IMG/VR virus record: IMGVR_UViG_3300032093_000049
Location: 36,017-100,016 of that record
DNA length: 64,000 nt
Source of the DNA: a virus
Reading direction: 5' to 3' (one strand)
The first letter of the stretch is position 1. Each line of letters opens with the position of its first letter. The notes under the pieces are model-generated. The model was not told the DNA's origin, searched no databases, and saw only the letters and a program-made list of their open reading frames with translations. The translations under genes and the position numbers were made by a program. Below are positions 1-8,779 of the stretch, one piece after another.

Positions 1-36
1 TGAAAAATAGAAAACCCCGGACTCTCTTGTCCAGGG
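1..36 (-). terminator. Intrinsic terminator of the leftward virion operon
   Basis: An 8-bp hairpin (arms at 15-22 and 29-36, loop of 6) is followed on the minus strand by a T-rich tract (complement of positions 1-14). It lies just after the stop of the gene ending at 80, so it probably ends the leftward virion transcript. Confidence 0.7.
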
Positions 37-79
37 TCTTCCGTGTTTGTCACAGAACCAACAAACCTGCAACATATCT

Positions 80-565
80 TTAACCTATGACTATAATTCT
101 TGTTGAACCACCAGCATCTGTTCTTGATACATTTAAACTATTGGCCGTATAACTGTTAACTACATAATCAGTCCCATGAACGAGTAGTGTATTAGATGCA
201 TCATCAATAAGTTGTACAGTCACAAAAGTAGAATTTAGATTATGATTGATAGGTACAACTGCTAGTGTAGCTAATACTAAAGTGTCAGTATACTTAAAAG
301 CATTAGGTACAGGAAGGTTATCAATAACTCCACAGAAGTATGTAACAAGATCTTCTAATGCTAAAGCTACTGATGTATTTTGTGCAATTACAACATCTTG
401 ACCACATTCTAAATCTGGACCTGTATATACAATACACTGTGCATCAAATACCTCTGAGCATGGTTGAGGATCAGGACAGTTCTCAGGAGTTGGGCACGGT
501 GGTGGAGTTGTAAGATAAGTCTCACATCCACACTTTCCTAAATGACCACATGTTTTATTTGCCAT
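80..565 (-). CDS. Cys-rich virion protein (fibre or adhesin-like)
   Basis: This 161-aa protein has a Cys/Pro-rich N-terminus (about nine Cys in the first 55 residues) and a beta-rich C-terminus ending in a hydrophobic strand. Residues 44-80 (CIVYTGPDLEC and the helix after it) resemble residues 18-55 of the next gene upstream (CVIWAGEDIPC), so the two share a domain. It is the last gene before the terminator at 1-36 and is four bases from its upstream neighbour. I infer a structural role from this context and composition. The exact function is unknown. Confidence 0.6.
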   Translation of the reverse strand: MANKTCGHLGKCGCETYLTTPPPCPTPENCPDPQPCSEVFDAQCIVYTGPDLECGQDVVIAQNTSVALALEDLVTYFCGVIDNLPVPNAFKYTDTLVLATLAVVPINHNLNSTFVTVQLIDDASNTLLVHGTDYVVNSYTANSLNVSRTDAGGSTRIIVIG

Positions 566-569
566 GATA

Positions 570-2045
570 TTATCTTATTTCTTCTATGTAAAATTGTGCT
601 TGAAGCAAGTATCCAACTAATGATGGTGGAGTACCTTTGCTTCTAAATTTAAGTTCTACTGACTCTCCATTAGCAAGTGTAACTTTTTTAAAGAAGGATA
701 CATTTCTAGGAAGTCTTGCAGTTAAAAACTGAAATTCAGTATCATTAGTACTAGGAACTGTCTGAAGTGTTTCAGCAGAAGTTAGGTTGACTGGATTACC
801 TCCTGAATCAACCATAGATCCTACTAAACGTGTTTCTCCTGCAGAACTATATAATTGAACCACTCCATTTTTAAATAATCCGCCATCAACAACATTCCTT
901 ATTTCAGCTTCATTTGGAGCAGTAACAAAGAAATCTGAATCATAAGAGACTCTTACAAAAAAGTCTTTTGATACTCCTGAAGTATTTGTATAACTTAATC
1001 CTGTATAACCAGTAGGTTGAAAGTATGTTGAATCTACATATCCAGGGTCACTAGAAAGTTGAATTGGTGTAGTTGCTTCAGCATAATAGTTCAGAATAGG
1101 AGCTCGTCCTACATTATACGTTGTTAGTGCACCGGCTACAGTAGTAGTTACTGTTATATCATTTGATGCAGTTACATTGTATTGCATCAGTTCAATATTC
1201 CTAACATCACACAATGCTACCCAAATGTTTCTAATAGAGTCTGCAAGTGAAGCAGGTGTTGCCACCCATGATCCTGCATACTGAATTGACATAATAGTAG
1301 GACTAGTGTACTGATTTATTAATGCAGTATCTGTACTGAGTACACACTGAGATGCTACAGCTGTTGTTAAATCTCCTGCAGTTCCACCTACTCCTACAAG
1401 TGCAACATTCATTGGGCACCAAACATTATTAATAAACTCTTCAAGAATTTCATTAATAGGGAATGTTGCTGGAGATACAAGCGTACCGATGTCACATTGA
1501 ATTTCAAACTCAGGTGTTGTATAGTTAGTAAGACCTGCTACTGTTGTTTGAAGTGTAGTTACTTGAGTTTGCAAACTAGATATAGAAGCATTAATAACAC
1601 TAATCTCTGTTATTAAATCACAAATCTTATTTGCTATCTGTTGCACATATGTTACAAGACTTACTGTTCCTCCACCAAAACATGGAGCTGCAAGCATTAA
1701 GTAATCTGTAACAAGTGCTGATCTAGTTGTATCTGTAGTAGTAGTTGTAGTAGTAACTGTAGCTGGATCTATATTCTCAAGTGCACAAATTCTATTTATC
1801 AAAAACTGAATAAGTTCTTGAAAGTTATTTGGACCACAACTAGCAAGATTAAAACAACTAAGATCATATCCAGATACTTTTAAGTAATCTAGAATTGTAC
1901 ATAGTTCTGTTGCTAACTTAAAAGTAACATCAGATATAGTATCTCCCTTACATAGATTAATGCAAGGAATATCTTCACCTGCCCAAATTACACAATTGGA
2001 TGCTATTGGTGAACAAGGTGAGTTATCTAAGTTTAAAGGCTTCAT
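570..2045 (-). CDS. Virion protein with Cys-rich head and short coiled coil, probable fibre
   Basis: This 491-aa protein has three visible parts: an N-terminal Cys-rich domain (about residues 10-90) with a CVIWAGEDIPCINLC motif; a Thr run near residue 98 followed by a predicted coiled coil around residues 150-172 (alternating S/T/L/V heptads); and a long beta-rich C-terminal half. This layout is typical of trimeric phage fibres or adhesins. A TATATTATA-like promoter element lies directly upstream (about 2048-2062). Its place in the virion is inferred, and no enzymatic motif is visible. Confidence 0.6.
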   Translation of the reverse strand: MKPLNLDNSPCSPIASNCVIWAGEDIPCINLCKGDTISDVTFKLATELCTILDYLKVSGYDLSCFNLASCGPNNFQELIQFLINRICALENIDPATVTTTTTTTDTTRSALVTDYLMLAAPCFGGGTVSLVTYVQQIANKICDLITEISVINASISSLQTQVTTLQTTVAGLTNYTTPEFEIQCDIGTLVSPATFPINEILEEFINNVWCPMNVALVGVGGTAGDLTTAVASQCVLSTDTALINQYTSPTIMSIQYAGSWVATPASLADSIRNIWVALCDVRNIELMQYNVTASNDITVTTTVAGALTTYNVGRAPILNYYAEATTPIQLSSDPGYVDSTYFQPTGYTGLSYTNTSGVSKDFFVRVSYDSDFFVTAPNEAEIRNVVDGGLFKNGVVQLYSSAGETRLVGSMVDSGGNPVNLTSAETLQTVPSTNDTEFQFLTARLPRNVSFFKKVTLANGESVELKFRSKGTPPSLVGYLLQAQFYIEEIR

Positions 2046-2076
2046 ATATATAATATACTAAATTTTACTTACTTAT

Positions 2077-4023
2077 TCAATTTCCGCAGGTGGTATTTGT
2101 TGTTGTCATACTAATATACCCGCAATCACAAGGTTGTGGACATCCACATGTGTTTGTTGGACTACATTCATAATCTGGATTGACCAATACTTCTAGCATA
2201 AGCATTTCATGTTTAATCAACCATTTTGTAAGTTCTTCAGGACAACAGTTGGTAATACCATATCTCTTAGACAAAGCATCCTTATACATCCACTCTGAGA
2301 AGTTACATTCTACTTTCTCATAATAATCATTTGAACAAGTTGCTGTATTATACCCTGGGGTAACTTTTCTTTTTGGTTGAGGTGGTAATGGACATTCTCC
2401 ATTTACACATTCACCAAATATATTTACAGTAATAACTGCAGTATTGACACCCCAATTTAATGCGCAAATTTTAGGTGTTGTTCCTTTACCATCAATATCT
2501 ACTTTTACAACATTAGCATTAATGTCTGTATAAGTAACTGAGTCACTTGTATTAGAGTTATTAGTAAAGGTTACGCACTGCGGAGTAAATGTTAAAAAAC
2601 ATTCTGGACAACCTTCATACTCAGTATCAAATATTACTTCACCAGTAATAGTTGTAGGATCTGTTACCGCAACTTCCCAGCATACATCAGGACAATATTT
2701 AATCTTAATTACCTTACCTACATAATCAGATAAGTCAGTAATTGTAACAATATCATCTTTAACACCCAAACAATCAGTAAGTATGTAAAAAGTTGCATTA
2801 CAAATTTCACAAGATTCAAATCCTACTGTTACTGTTACTGGTTGTGTAGTAGGTGGAATAATATCTATTGGCTCTACATACCAACATCCAGGGCAATCTA
2901 TATTTATATAAACAAACTCATACTGACTAAGATCAGTTGTAGTATAGATTATCTCTCCTGTAGTACATTCAGTAAGCTTGTATGATTGTCTTTGATTACA
3001 TGCTTGACAATTATAGAATACACCACTCAGAGTTGTAGCTATTGCACACTCACAAGATTCAGCACTGCTAAAAACTCTCCAGCACACATCTGAACCAACA
3101 ATAGTTATTGACTGGTTAGTATCTGCATATGTGCTAAGATTTGGATCAAGAGAGAATATATCATCTGCTATACCTGCACAATCTTCAAGTCTATAACATC
3201 CCGGACAATCAAATTCTCCATTAGATAAAACACAGTTACCAAATTCTTCTACAACCCAATTAGGTGATGGTGGTGTAATTAGTTGTGTAAAACATACTTT
3301 TTCTGTACTTATCCCTCTGATCTTACTTAGTGTAACATCAACTACTTGAGGTTCTGGTTTAGTACAATCATAGAATGATATTGTAATATCTGGACCTATT
3401 TGTGTTTTTTCTACCCACTTAAATCTTACACAAGTACATGGGTCACAATATACTGTACACTCTAGAGACTCACAATCAATTCCAGGATCTTGAGTAAAAT
3501 TAGATGCTTCTACAAGACTTCCAGAAGGAGGTCCTATTATAGGTCCTTGAACTTCAGTAACAGTATAACAACCTTCAGGAATATTTATATATCCTTCATC
3601 ACCATTATAAACATTTACTCCTTCTGTAATTTCATCTACTACAGTATACACTTGTATTACTGATCCTCCACAACAGTTTTGAATCTGATAAACATGATAT
3701 ACAGGATTAGGAGCAGACGTACAAGGACATTCTGCAGTAGGCTCTGAAGAACAGTTTAAATCACCAGTGTAGGTTAAGTTAGCTACAGGTATAGTATCCC
3801 ATGAAGAAACATCATACGGACTGTCTTCAGTATATTCTAATTTATAACATCTTCCTGTTATAAGACAAACTTCTTCAGTTTGTGTAACTGGAAAGCATAC
3901 TGTATCAAGTGGACCTGAATAATTATATACACCATCTACTAAAGGTGACGGTTCACTTCCAGGCTTTAAATAAAGCGGATGTGGTTCATTACAACATGGT
4001 GTTAGTAAATAGTATGCTGCCAT
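2077..4023 (-). CDS. Large Cys-rich repeat protein of the virion
   Basis: This 648-aa protein contains roughly 45 cysteines arranged in degenerate repeats. The clearest units, near residues 275-325, 340-390 and 405-455, share a pattern of aromatic-x-L-x-x-C, then a stretch with T-x-D-L-S-x-Y, then C-P-x-C-W-x-V. The C-terminal 80 residues carry further CC, CGCPQPCDCG-type clusters. The Cys density suggests metal binding or disulfide cross-linking of an extracellular particle protein. It sits between other Cys-rich virion genes. The function is unknown; a fibre or adhesin subunit is my best guess. Confidence 0.55.
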   Translation of the reverse strand: MAAYYLLTPCCNEPHPLYLKPGSEPSPLVDGVYNYSGPLDTVCFPVTQTEEVCLITGRCYKLEYTEDSPYDVSSWDTIPVANLTYTGDLNCSSEPTAECPCTSAPNPVYHVYQIQNCCGGSVIQVYTVVDEITEGVNVYNGDEGYINIPEGCYTVTEVQGPIIGPPSGSLVEASNFTQDPGIDCESLECTVYCDPCTCVRFKWVEKTQIGPDITISFYDCTKPEPQVVDVTLSKIRGISTEKVCFTQLITPPSPNWVVEEFGNCVLSNGEFDCPGCYRLEDCAGIADDIFSLDPNLSTYADTNQSITIVGSDVCWRVFSSAESCECAIATTLSGVFYNCQACNQRQSYKLTECTTGEIIYTTTDLSQYEFVYINIDCPGCWYVEPIDIIPPTTQPVTVTVGFESCEICNATFYILTDCLGVKDDIVTITDLSDYVGKVIKIKYCPDVCWEVAVTDPTTITGEVIFDTEYEGCPECFLTFTPQCVTFTNNSNTSDSVTYTDINANVVKVDIDGKGTTPKICALNWGVNTAVITVNIFGECVNGECPLPPQPKRKVTPGYNTATCSNDYYEKVECNFSEWMYKDALSKRYGITNCCPEELTKWLIKHEMLMLEVLVNPDYECSPTNTCGCPQPCDCGYISMTTTNTTCGN

Positions 4024-4037
4024 TTGTTTAGGTTTTC

Positions 4038-4193
4038 TTAACTCTTTCTAATTATTGTTGGCTGAGTAGTGTTGGTTTTTTTGCTTAGTTCATATTTACC
4101 AATACAGTTAGCACATACTTGTTTTCCGTCTGATGCTTTTTTCTTTTGACATCCACAAGAAAGTGTCCTTCCGCAATTTGAACATGTTGCCAT
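4038..4193 (-). CDS. Small zinc-ribbon-like protein, 51 aa
   Basis: This short gene lies between two Cys-rich virion genes, in the same orientation, with an ATG at 4193 and TAA at 4038. It shows CSNC, CGC and CANC motifs, which could bind one or two zinc ions, and a Lys-rich tail. The tight spacing to both neighbours supports a real gene. The function is unknown. Confidence 0.6.
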   Translation of the reverse strand: MATCSNCGRTLSCGCQKKKASDGKQVCANCIGKYELSKKTNTTQPTIIRKS

Positions 4194-4214
4194 AATTTGT
4201 TGGTTTTTGTTGGT

Positions 4215-4757
4215 TTAACAATTAATACACTCTAATTTATTTAAAAGTTTGATTGCATAATTATAAAGTGTCATACCTTTCTGAGGTTCATGACAAAATT
4301 CTACTTTAGCTTTTGCCGCATCTAGATACATTCTTATCATCATGAGCTTATCTAGTTTCTCTTTTACTTTTGCCGGTGGATCACATGCAGCAAGATCAAG
4401 GTCACACATAGCCTTGTTGTATCTAGTCAAAGCCTTAGTAATTCTCAAATGATTGTACTCTACATATACTAGATCATTTGGTGACACACTGTACTTTATA
4501 ATATAAATACCGTCTGGTAATTCTGCATACACTTCACCACACTGAGTAGACTGCAACTGAAGATCACATGCAGTTAGTATCAGATTGAATCCTGATTTTA
4601 CATCAATCTGGTTAGAGTAGCCAAATCCAGGAACTGTAACATTAAGAGTCTCACAGGTGATAGGTACAATATCAGAATAAACACTTGTATCATTTATTGA
4701 AAGTATACAAGTATTCATTACCGTAGGTACTTCTAAACTTAAGACATGATTTGCCAT
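4215..4757 (-). CDS. Conserved-looking Cys-containing virion-cluster protein
   Basis: This 180-aa protein has a beta-rich first half and a helical C-terminal half (residues 110-180) with AACDPP, a KVEFC segment and a terminal LECINC. It follows a terminator at about 4782-4812 and so may start a new transcript or depend on read-through. The mixed beta/alpha layout and context suggest a structural or tail-assembly role, but I do not recognise the family. Confidence 0.55.
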   Translation of the reverse strand: MANHVLSLEVPTVMNTCILSINDTSVYSDIVPITCETLNVTVPGFGYSNQIDVKSGFNLILTACDLQLQSTQCGEVYAELPDGIYIIKYSVSPNDLVYVEYNHLRITKALTRYNKAMCDLDLAACDPPAKVKEKLDKLMMIRMYLDAAKAKVEFCHEPQKGMTLYNYAIKLLNKLECINC

Positions 4758-4766
4758 GTGTAGATT

Positions 4767-4812
4767 TTTAAAAAAAGAAAAGGAGAGGAGAGATTTAAAC
4801 TCCCACTCTCCC
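4767..4812 (-). terminator. Intrinsic terminator
   Basis: A long imperfect hairpin (GGAGAG at 4782-4787 pairs with CTCTCC at 4806-4811, and inner arms also pair) precedes a T-rich tract on the minus strand. It sits between the gene starting at 6529 and the gene starting at 4757, so it ends the upstream transcript. Confidence 0.65.
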
Positions 4813-4837
4813 GTTTCTTAAGTTTGGTAATTAATTA

Positions 4838-6529
4838 TTAAACCAAGATTGGTTGTACTGGTAGAGGCTCAGACGGGAATCTAATAATAGAATCACAATC
4901 TGTTACACATGTGATAGGTTCAATCTCACATACTCCACAGTTTGCCAACCATCCTCCTACGCCTTCAGTAAATGCAGGTAGAGGATTAGTACCAAAAATT
5001 GGGTTAAGAGCAAATACTTCTAACAAGTACTGATCTGCATCAAATGTTCCAGTAGGGTTGTTGTGACGTGGCACATTGTGCTGTAGATAATATCTCCAGT
5101 AAAGAGCTCCACGGTCAACAGAAGAAATAATCTGGTTACCCTGTGTAATCTCCCTGATACGTAAATCAGTTGCTACAAAGTTCTGACGGTAAGACTCAGA
5201 AAGAATCATGTCACGGAGAACTGTTTCACCAAGTCCATTTACCTGACGGCCAAAACACTCATGAACTACACAGATACCATCAAATGTACATGGGTCTCCG
5301 TTAAGATCCATTTCAGAAACATAAAGTCTCACAGGCTCTTTCTCATAGAAGTCAGAGATTTGGAAAGTACAATCTCCAAAACGTGTATCTACATAAGCAC
5401 CGTTAAGAATCATACCTGCACAAGCTCCTTCAATATATCCTGGAGATACATAGTTATTCCAAGTGTCACCACCTACCTGAGCAAGGAATGCTGCTGAAGT
5501 TCCTGGAGCATACCAAAGTACACCTTCCTGATCTTGAATAACAATCTCTACAAATGGATTAACAATTGGAGATCTCAAGATAAGGTCTGCCCAACCAATC
5601 ATAACCAAAGTAGAATCTACCGGTACTGGTGCAATTTGTGGATCATCTGGGCTATCAGGACAACATCCTGTATAGAAAGATGCAGTATAGTATGCATTGT
5701 GGTTCAAATAACGTAGTGCAGGAGATCCTTTGATATCCAAACGTAGGTTATAAGTCTCACCACAAAGGAAAGGCTTGCAACAAGATTCACCACCTGAACC
5801 TGTAACAGGGTCTGTGTTAGCTTGAGTTACTGTAATATCAATTGTAGCATCACCAGTACCACCATCAATCGTAAGTGGTGATTCCGCAACATCATATCCT
5901 TTACCTGGAGCAATCAATGTTACACCAGTAACAGGACCAGGAGAAACTGCACATGTAACTTGTACAAGAGCACCTGTTCCAGCTACACTGCCTGTAAGAG
6001 GAAGAATATCACCATCAGTGTAGGTTGTTCCTCCAGCATTAACAGCTACAGAATCAATACCACCACCTGCAGTCCAGTATGTAGAACCTACGTGTAGTAC
6101 TTCATTCTGTGGAGCACAAGGTGCAACAGTGTAGAAGCGGGATACATAACGTGGGTTGATTACTTTAGACTTGTTAGTCTCAGTATAACCTCCTGCAAAA
6201 GGACCAATCTTATCTCTACTGTAAATTGCAGAACCTGCAAGATACAAAGGACAACACTCTTGTTCTAGAGCTGCAAGGTCAACAGAAGCGTTAGTTCTAG
6301 GATTAAAGAATCCAATATAACCACTTGTAAGTGGAGAACCAAAGATTCCTGTTTCTACTGCTTGAGAGATGAGGTTAAGTCCGTAAGTAGGAACACCTGC
6401 TGTAAGCAAATAACCACCATCAGTATCAACAGTAACTGCGCTGCCATCCACTAGTGTAATGTCAAAGTCAGAAACTGTGACACCGGTTGCTAGGAATGAC
6501 TTTTTAAATGCATGATTAAAATAAGCCAT
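4838..6529 (-). CDS. Major virion/tail-associated structural protein with inserted beta domain
   Basis: This 563-aa protein starts MAYFNHAFKK. The N- and C-terminal parts look like one shell or tube domain, with several CC or Cys motifs. Residues about 155-240 form an inserted G/T/V-rich domain with the G-x-G-Y-x-x-G-D type repeat common in phage decorations; a similar segment occurs in the fibre gene at 29247-30059. It has its own promoter-like region and terminator, which suggests high expression. A tail tube, sheath or abundant tail-surface protein are all possible. I cannot choose between them. Confidence 0.55.
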   Translation of the reverse strand: MAYFNHAFKKSFLATGVTVSDFDITLVDGSAVTVDTDGGYLLTAGVPTYGLNLISQAVETGIFGSPLTSGYIGFFNPRTNASVDLAALEQECCPLYLAGSAIYSRDKIGPFAGGYTETNKSKVINPRYVSRFYTVAPCAPQNEVLHVGSTYWTAGGGIDSVAVNAGGTTYTDGDILPLTGSVAGTGALVQVTCAVSPGPVTGVTLIAPGKGYDVAESPLTIDGGTGDATIDITVTQANTDPVTGSGGESCCKPFLCGETYNLRLDIKGSPALRYLNHNAYYTASFYTGCCPDSPDDPQIAPVPVDSTLVMIGWADLILRSPIVNPFVEIVIQDQEGVLWYAPGTSAAFLAQVGGDTWNNYVSPGYIEGACAGMILNGAYVDTRFGDCTFQISDFYEKEPVRLYVSEMDLNGDPCTFDGICVVHECFGRQVNGLGETVLRDMILSESYRQNFVATDLRIREITQGNQIISSVDRGALYWRYYLQHNVPRHNNPTGTFDADQYLLEVFALNPIFGTNPLPAFTEGVGGWLANCGVCEIEPITCVTDCDSIIRFPSEPLPVQPILV

Positions 6530-6560
6530 TGTTGTTTGTTTTTGTTAATAAATAAAAATA

Positions 6561-6574
6561 TACAGTATAATATA
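6561..6574 (-). promoter_or_regulatory. Candidate minus-strand promoter element (TATATTATACTGTA)
   Basis: This 14-nt element lies about 32-45 nt upstream of the gene starting at 6529. It differs at one base from the element at 30078-30091, and a related TAGTATATTATA occurs before the genes starting at 2045 and 31589. A promoter role is inferred from recurrence in front of minus-strand genes. Confidence 0.4.
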
Positions 6575-6613
6575 ATTAAAGTTTTGATAAAAACCAAATC
6601 TTTAGTAAAAATT

Positions 6614-7240
6614 TTATCCTGCTACTTCTGCCATGTCATTATCAAGAAATCTCAATGCTAATGGATCAGTACCAAAAGTTTTAAGTTTATCTAACCATGT
6701 TTGCATCTTATCATGTTCTTCTACTTGTTCTTTTAGATAAGATAGGCAAAGCTCATACAACATGTGATCTTTCATACCAAGGGCATGGTCTGCCATCTTC
6801 TTAATTTGAGTTGATACCTCTATCTCATGTTCATAAGATAGTTGTACAATCTCAGGAAGGCTGCCTGAAAAATCTTGTTGCGGTTGGTCAAGTCTAGGGG
6901 TTAATGGTTGTACACCAAATGCTAATAGATACTTACGTGCTATATCTGCATGTGTAAGTTCTTCATCTGAATACTTTCTCCATAGTGCCGCTGCACCTTT
7001 AAAACCTTTTTCATCCAACCACATGTTCATTGCCATGTAGATTCTAGAAGAGTATTCTTCTTGTTGAATACGGTAGTTAAGATACTCTACACATGATTCT
7101 GTGATGAGTGGATTGATAGTTTTAAAGTCTGGAGTCTCCTTAGTAGTACCTGTGCTTGGTTTATCAATTGCAGGTACACCTGTTGAAGCAGGCATCTTTA
7201 CTACTTCCGGTCTCTTAAGCATTCTTGGTTTTTGTTCCAT
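6614..7240 (-). CDS. Phage-encoded ferritin
   Basis: Residues 45-200 match bacterial non-haem ferritin (FtnA type) closely. The expected diiron ferroxidase ligands are all present: E61 (in EEYSS), E94 and H97 (in DEELTH), E139 (in YEHE), and Q172 and E175 (in EQVEEH). The C-terminus (LALRFLDND) also resembles FtnA. Bacterial ferritins are about 165 aa; this one is 208 aa because of a 45-residue Pro/Thr/Lys-rich N-terminal extension absent from host ferritins. The gene lies between the head-tail connector and a major tail protein, an unusual location. It may store iron in the infected cell or be built into the particle through the extension. The family call is strong; the role is inferred. Confidence 0.9.
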   Translation of the reverse strand: MEQKPRMLKRPEVVKMPASTGVPAIDKPSTGTTKETPDFKTINPLITESCVEYLNYRIQQEEYSSRIYMAMNMWLDEKGFKGAAALWRKYSDEELTHADIARKYLLAFGVQPLTPRLDQPQQDFSGSLPEIVQLSYEHEIEVSTQIKKMADHALGMKDHMLYELCLSYLKEQVEEHDKMQTWLDKLKTFGTDPLALRFLDNDMAEVAG

Positions 7241-7245
7241 TACTA

Positions 7246-7944
7246 TTAGTTGTTACGTTCTGCAGTTTCTGTACCTCTAGAGAATTGATTACCTGATTCA
7301 ATATCTCCTGCTAATATACTAGCTGCTTCATCTATTATTAATTCTATGATATCATCTTTAAACTCACAGAGTACTTCTTGAGTTGACTCTACATTTGTAT
7401 ATGGATCTACACAACCTTGAATCTGAATCTTTCTTGGTTGTCTGTAGTATATAAGTGCTGCGGTATCTATACCAAAGTCATTATTGGTATAGATATTTAC
7501 CCGATTACCTTTAAGAGTAGCAAAAGTCTCTGCCCACTCAAAACTAGGTTGTTTAGCTTTATCTCTCAAAAGTTGATTAAGGTTTCCTTCCTCTGCTAGA
7601 TATACTGTCATACGTCTGTTATCACAGCAATCTTTTTTAGCAAATACATCAACTCTCTTCCACTGCAGATAATCAACAGGAATGGCACCGTCAACGTAAC
7701 CATTACCATCTGATACTAATAAAGCTTCAGTAACTAGAAGAACATGGAGATCATCTTTTCTCCGGGTAGATCCCTCATCTCCTTCTTTAGTAAGATTAAT
7801 ACCATGAAGCTGTCTGCGGGCCCACTCAACCTGTGCCTTATTAAATGCCTCAACTACTTGCCAACATTCAATGTTATCATAGTCTTGAGAGTCTAGTTTG
7901 TTTAGACGTTGCTTAAGCTTTATGGTAATAGTACTATTAAGCAT
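7246..7944 (-). CDS. Putative head-tail connector / neck protein
   Basis: This 232-aa protein starts with a helical N-terminus (about residues 1-75), has a beta-rich middle and ends with a helix (DIIELIIDEAASILAGDIES). That layout, and its place downstream of capsid and portal genes, fits the adaptor or ring proteins that join portal to tail in Bacteroidota podoviruses and crAss-like phages. It is five bases from the ferritin gene, so the two are co-expressed. The assignment rests on size, layout and context. Confidence 0.5.
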   Translation of the reverse strand: MLNSTITIKLKQRLNKLDSQDYDNIECWQVVEAFNKAQVEWARRQLHGINLTKEGDEGSTRRKDDLHVLLVTEALLVSDGNGYVDGAIPVDYLQWKRVDVFAKKDCCDNRRMTVYLAEEGNLNQLLRDKAKQPSFEWAETFATLKGNRVNIYTNNDFGIDTAALIYYRQPRKIQIQGCVDPYTNVESTQEVLCEFKDDIIELIIDEAASILAGDIESGNQFSRGTETAERNN

Positions 7945-7947
7945 GGA

Positions 7948-8328
7948 TTATTTCTTTTTCTTTTTTACTACTCCACCTTTTTTTTGTTGTGGAATTTGAT
8001 TCTGCATTTCATCCATATACATGCTTCCCATTCCAGAACCAGGTCCTGACACATTCACTGGTTTATTTCTAACAGTAGAAGGAATAAATATTGGATTTCC
8101 TAAACTATCAGTTGTATACTGTGGATACATTGCGTTTAGTTGCTGTAGTTGTTTTATTCTTTCCTTTGCTGGATCATAGTAATTTACATCATTAACATTT
8201 CCTTGACCTAATTGAGCTTTAGGTAAAGACTTCTTAAATGCTTTCATAGCACCACCAGCTTTCATATAAGCTTTAGCTTTATTATCATTGAAAGTCTTAA
8301 ACGGATTTGATGTAGTTTTCTTTTTCAT
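7948..8328 (-). CDS. Basic Lys/Gly-rich small virion-cluster protein
   Basis: This 126-aa protein has a Lys-rich N-terminus with a KAGGAMKAF segment, a Pro/Gln-rich middle and a Lys-rich tail (KKGGVVKKKKK). It is the last of a run of small or basic genes (7948-10172) between the connector and the gene after the capsid. The composition suggests nucleic-acid or capsid-interior binding. The function is unknown. Confidence 0.55.
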   Translation of the reverse strand: MKKKTTSNPFKTFNDNKAKAYMKAGGAMKAFKKSLPKAQLGQGNVNDVNYYDPAKERIKQLQQLNAMYPQYTTDSLGNPIFIPSTVRNKPVNVSGPGSGMGSMYMDEMQNQIPQQKKGGVVKKKKK

Positions 8329-8330
8329 GA

Positions 8331-8498
8331 TTATTTCTTTTTACGGGCAGCAGCCATTTTCTTAAAAGTCTTAGCAAGAGCTTTTGCTCTACCAGTACAG
8401 CCAGGTTTAGTAATAGGTGTACACTTACCTTCAGTGCCTCTACGTTTAATAGAGGCAGTAGCTTTCTGTATCCACTTCTTATCTTTTTTCTGAGCCAT
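8331..8498 (-). CDS. Small basic protein, 55 aa, GKCTPITKPGCTGRAKALA family
   Basis: The ATG at 8498 overlaps the stop of the upstream gene by one base, and TAA lies at 8331-8333. The protein starts with a Lys/Trp helix, has a GKCTPITKPGC motif with two Cys, and ends with a basic helix (AKALAKTFKKMA) plus Lys tail. I recall this type of motif from many environmental phages, next to virion genes. No function is known to me. Confidence 0.65.
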   Translation of the reverse strand: MAQKKDKKWIQKATASIKRRGTEGKCTPITKPGCTGRAKALAKTFKKMAAARKKK

Positions 8499-8761
8499 TA
8501 CTTTTTCTTTTTAGAGGTAGACTTCTTTTTAATAATACCTCTTCCCATTAGGATATCTTTCTTAGTTACTTTACCGTCTCCAGAAATATCAGGAAAAGAT
8601 TTTGCTGAACCACCTTTCTTAAGAATTCTACCATCAGTTCTTGGGTTGTTACCATAACCAGGCATACCTACAATAGTTTTTGTAGCACCACCTGCTTTTT
8701 TTCTAGGGAGTGCTGTTGGTGTTTTTTTTACACCTCCTCCACATGCCATACATCTTGCCAT
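8498..8761 (-). CDS. Small basic protein with a dockerin/EF-hand-like calcium loop
   Basis: This 87-aa protein starts MARCMACGGG (a CxxC pair) and has KAGG and KKGG elements. Residues about 57-70 read FPDISGDGKVTKKDIL, which fits a calcium-binding loop pattern (D-x-[SD]-G-D-G-x-[VI]-x-x-x-[DE]). It ends in a Lys-rich tail. The calcium loop suggests a structural, Ca-stabilised role, but this is inferred from one motif. Confidence 0.55.
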   Translation of the reverse strand: MARCMACGGGVKKTPTALPRKKAGGATKTIVGMPGYGNNPRTDGRILKKGGSAKSFPDISGDGKVTKKDILMGRGIIKKKSTSKKKK

Positions 8762-8779
8762 GACTTATATATAATTAAA

